A stretch of DNA of 7,074 nucleotides, taken from positions 1 through 7,074 of the forward strand of contig CAMKAM010000076.1 of assembly GCA_946410475.1 (NCBI GenBank), read 5' to 3'. Shown here piece by piece: positions 4,780 through 7,074 of the stretch. How positions within the stretch are numbered: position 1 is the stretch's first letter; every line of letters starts with the position of its first letter. The DNA comes from an uncultured Bacillota bacterium (GTDB lineage: Bacteria; Bacillota; Clostridia; Peptostreptococcales; Anaerovoracaceae). The notes below the pieces were generated by a model. That model ran no database searches. It was not told the DNA's origin and saw only the letters and a program-made list of their open reading frames with translations. The position numbers and the translations under genes are program-made.

Positions 4780-7074
4780 GTGAGCATTCCTCGCCATGAT
4801 CGAATCCTGCATCTCCTTCGACAGATTCGTGAACTGCGCGCTGTATCCGGCGACCCTTACCAGCAGGCTCCTGTATTTGTCCGGGTTCTTCTGCGCATCG
4901 GCGAGCACTTCGTTCGATATCGTATTGAACTGTACATGGAAGCCGCCGAGCATGAAATAGCTCTGCAGCATCGCGCCCAGATTCGCGCGGCCCCTCTTCG
5001 TCGCTACAAGGTCGTGGTTCAGGCGCAGGTTCAGAAGAGTTCCGCCGCTGTGGATATCGTGCTTCATCTTCGCAGCGCTCCTGAGCGCCGCGAGGCATGT
5101 CGATGTGTCGCTTCCCGTGTAAGGCGAAACGCCTTCGTTGATCGGATCCATCGCGTGGCGTCCTTCCGGCGTCGCGCCGAGTACCTTTCCTGTCGGCAGG
5201 TAGTTCGAGATGCCCATGAAGGCCGTCACGAAGTGGTTGCCGTAGATGTCGTCGTACTTCGTCACCTCATCGTAGAAGAAGTCCGCGAGGTCTCTTGCTA
5301 TCGAATCGACATAATCGTCGTCGTTTCCATATTTCGGGCAGGCCAGAGCTCTAGCGCGAAGCTCCTCATATCCTTCCCAGTTATTATCGAGGGCGTCGAT
5401 GATCTCGGAGAGCGTTGCCGAACCCTCTTCAAATACCAGCTTCTTGATGACAGCCAGCGAGTTCGCCGTTACCGAAAGTCCAACGCCTGTGAACACAGGT
5501 CCGATGTTGTACTTCGCTCCGCCGTCCACGAGGTCTGCGCCGTTCTTCATGCAGTACTCGTTGCACGCCGACATGAACGGGCGGTGTCCGATCTCCTTGT
5601 GTATCTCCTGTGCCGTGACCAGGCTGATGACGCCCTGGCGCACGAGGTATCTGAACTGCTTTTTCCACGCTTCGATGATCTCGTCCAAAGAAGCGAACGT
5701 TTTCGGATCTTTTTCCGGCACCGATACCTGCTCGCCCGAAAGCCTGCTCTTTCCTTCGTTCAGAGCAAACTCCAGAGCTGCCGCAAAGCTGATGCTCGCA
5801 GCGCTCGTCCACTCGAACGTCTTCCTCGAGTGCGGGACGACGCAGCCGCAGTTGTTCCAGTCGCGCGCGTCCTCCGGCTTGTAGCCGAGGTTCGAAAGCA
5901 TCTGATATCCCGTCCTGTCGCCGTGGATCGCGGGGAAGCCGCAACCCGTCGAAACGAGCTCGGTGACCGCTTCCATGAACTCGGGCGGACAGTCCGGATG
6001 GATCCTGCAGCTAAGCGTCGGCTGGTGCGTCATGCACTCGCGCGTCGCCTGGATCGCCATATATGAAACGTCGTTCGTCGCATCGGTCCCGTCGACCTTC
6101 GTTCCGCCGATCGTCAGATTCTCAAAATTCGTATATCCCGCAAAGAAGCTCGCCGTGTTCTTCGATATCGTCCACGCCCACTCGCTGTACTTGAGCCACA
6201 GGCACTCAACCAGCTCGAGCGCCGTGTCGTAGTCGATACTTCCCGCTTCCTTGTCTGCCTTGTAGTACGGGTACATGTACTGGTCGAACCTTCCCGGGTT
6301 CCACGCCAGCGGGTTCTCCGAAATGATGCCGCCCAGCTGAACGAACCAGACGAACTGGACCGCTTCTCTGAACGTTTCGGGCGGATTCTCAGGCACCTTC
6401 GCGCAGACGCGCGCGATCTCCTCGAGCTCGGCCTTTCTGACCGGGTCCGCTTCCTCGGCAGCCATCTCGGCGGCCTTCGCTGAATAGCGTTTTCCGAGCG
6501 TGATCATTCCGTCCGCGATAAGCACTATCGACCTATAGAATTCGATCTTTTTCTTCTCTTCGGGGATCGCCTCATCGAGGCCCTCCATGTAAGCAAGCGC
6601 TTCTTCTTTGATCCCTTTGTACCCCTTCGGCAGGAGGACGTCGATATAGTCAGCGGAGATCTCGCCTATGCCGTTTCTCCACTTCGAGTCCGTATCGAGG
6701 AAGCCGGTGTCGACGCCGATCTTCTTCGTGTCGTCACTGATCCTGGCGAGGAATGCCTCTTCAACTGACTTGCCCTTCCAGTACGGGAAAATGTTCTCGC
6801 GAATGAACTTCGTCTGCTCCGGCGTAACGTCGTACGGATCCTGTCCTCTTTCGGGGAAGGTGTCGATCTCGTCGTTGATCCACAGCCAGCCGAACTCCGG
6901 CGTGAGGATGGCGCACTTTCTGTATTCGCCGCTCGTTCCGACGATCAGCTCGCCCTCCCAGATGTTGACGGACAGCTCTTCGCATGTGTCCTTGAACGCC
7001 TGCGCCGTCCTGATTATATGCGGCATGCCTTCCGTGCGCTGGAAAGACTTCGTCCAGCTCCATGCCCTTTCGTA
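4768..7074 (-). CDS. Glycyl radical enzyme of the pyruvate formate-lyase superfamily, 5' end outside window
   Basis: The frame stays open to the right edge; 16 codons (Y-E-R-A-W-S-W...) precede the first in-window Met at 7026, so the true start lies outside. The visible 768 residues cover most of a GRE (usually 780-900). Numbered from that Met, the active-site loop is NNCGCVVPHS (391-400), with Cys395 the likely thiyl residue, and the glycyl-radical loop is RVAGYSA (724-730), with Gly727 the radical site. PKYGNDDDY (564-572) and SNYLPTGKVLGATPEGR (607-623) are standard superfamily blocks. The flanks of the Cys loop (DARDW before, FEWTSAA...LEFALNEG after) look more like aryl-acetate decarboxylase or X-succinate synthase types than true PFL, which has a Cys-Cys pair. 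The Glu that normally follows as Cys-X-Glu in decarboxylases and diol or choline-lyase types is Val397. The substrate is therefore unassigned. The enzyme is cytoplasmic, oxygen-sensitive and activated by the gene immediately downstream. Confidence 0.95.
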   Translation of the reverse strand, partial: YERAWSWTKSFQRTEGMPHIIRTAQAFKDTCEELSVNIWEGELIVGTSGEYRKCAILTPEFGWLWINDEIDTFPERGQDPYDVTPEQTKFIRENIFPYWKGKSVEEAFLARISDDTKKIGVDTGFLDTDSKWRNGIGEISADYIDVLLPKGYKGIKEEALAYMEGLDEAIPEEKKKIEFYRSIVLIADGMITLGKRYSAKAAEMAAEEADPVRKAELEEIARVCAKVPENPPETFREAVQFVWFVQLGGIISENPLAWNPGRFDQYMYPYYKADKEAGSIDYDTALELVECLWLKYSEWAWTISKNTASFFAGYTNFENLTIGGTKVDGTDATNDVSYMAIQATRECMTHQPTLSCRIHPDCPPEFMEAVTELVSTGCGFPAIHGDRTGYQMLSNLGYKPEDARDWNNCGCVVPHSRKTFEWTSAASISFAAALEFALNEGKSRLSGEQVSVPEKDPKTFASLDEIIEAWKKQFRYLVRQGVISLVTAQEIHKEIGHRPFMSACNEYCMKNGADLVDGGAKYNIGPVFTGVGLSVTANSLAVIKKLVFEEGSATLSEIIDALDNNWEGYEELRARALACPKYGNDDDYVDSIARDLADFFYDEVTKYDDIYGNHFVTAFMGISNYLPTGKVLGATPEGRHAMDPINEGVSPYTGSDTSTCLAALRSAAKMKHDIHSGGTLLNLRLNHDLVATKRGRANLGAMLQSYFMLGGFHVQFNTISNEVLADAQKNPDKYRSLLVRVAGYSAQFTNLSKEMQDSIMARNAHKEF

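Noticed and set aside
4183..6066. Long plus-strand open frame (627 codons) opposite the GRE and activase genes
   Set aside because: It crosses the boundary of two real minus-strand genes and has a shadow-like composition with no domain.

Overview
The window is a 7.1 kb piece of a bacterial chromosome in which every supportable gene lies on the minus strand. An oxygen-sensitive glycyl radical enzyme with its radical-SAM activase points to a strict or facultative anaerobe. Purine-rich Shine-Dalgarno sites, a textbook TTGACA-17-TATAAT promoter and the style of the ABC exporter and HlyIII proteins fit a moderately GC-rich clostridial Firmicute. That placement is an inference; there is no rRNA or other marker gene to fix it.

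In transcription order (right to left): the 5'-truncated gene for a glycyl radical enzyme (GRE, 4768-7074, running off the right edge) is followed after 6 nt by its three-cluster radical-SAM activating enzyme (3787-4761), and this pair ends at an intrinsic terminator (about 3712-3775). A 400-bp intergenic region follows, carrying a perfect sigma-A promoter (3480-3508) that drives a HlyIII/TrhA-type membrane protein (2584-3384). That gene ends in two consecutive hairpins (2401-2468). Next is a lone half-size ABC exporter (627-2330). Just 12 bp beyond its stop lies a 5'-truncated class I aminotransferase remnant (393-611), then a 14-bp tandem repeat, a GC-rich hairpin and two 55-bp direct repeats that fold into cruciform-like structures (1-392).

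Only the GRE and activase clearly work together: the activase installs the glycyl radical at Gly727 of the GRE (numbered from the first in-window Met), which then performs thiyl-radical chemistry on an unknown substrate. The GRE is the most interesting object here. The residue two positions after the presumed thiyl Cys, Glu in most decarboxylase/dehydratase GREs as I remember them, is Val (motif CGCVVPH), so the substrate class cannot be assigned by motif. No small decarboxylase subunit lies between GRE and activase.

A second theme is short tandem expansion: a 6-bp repeat inside the activase, an 18-bp repeat inside the HlyIII gene, the 14-bp array after the aminotransferase remnant, and the longer repeats at the left edge. 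I see no CRISPR array, transposase, tRNA or rRNA. I found no clearly new multi-gene system; the atypical GRE/activase pair is the best candidate for new biochemistry.
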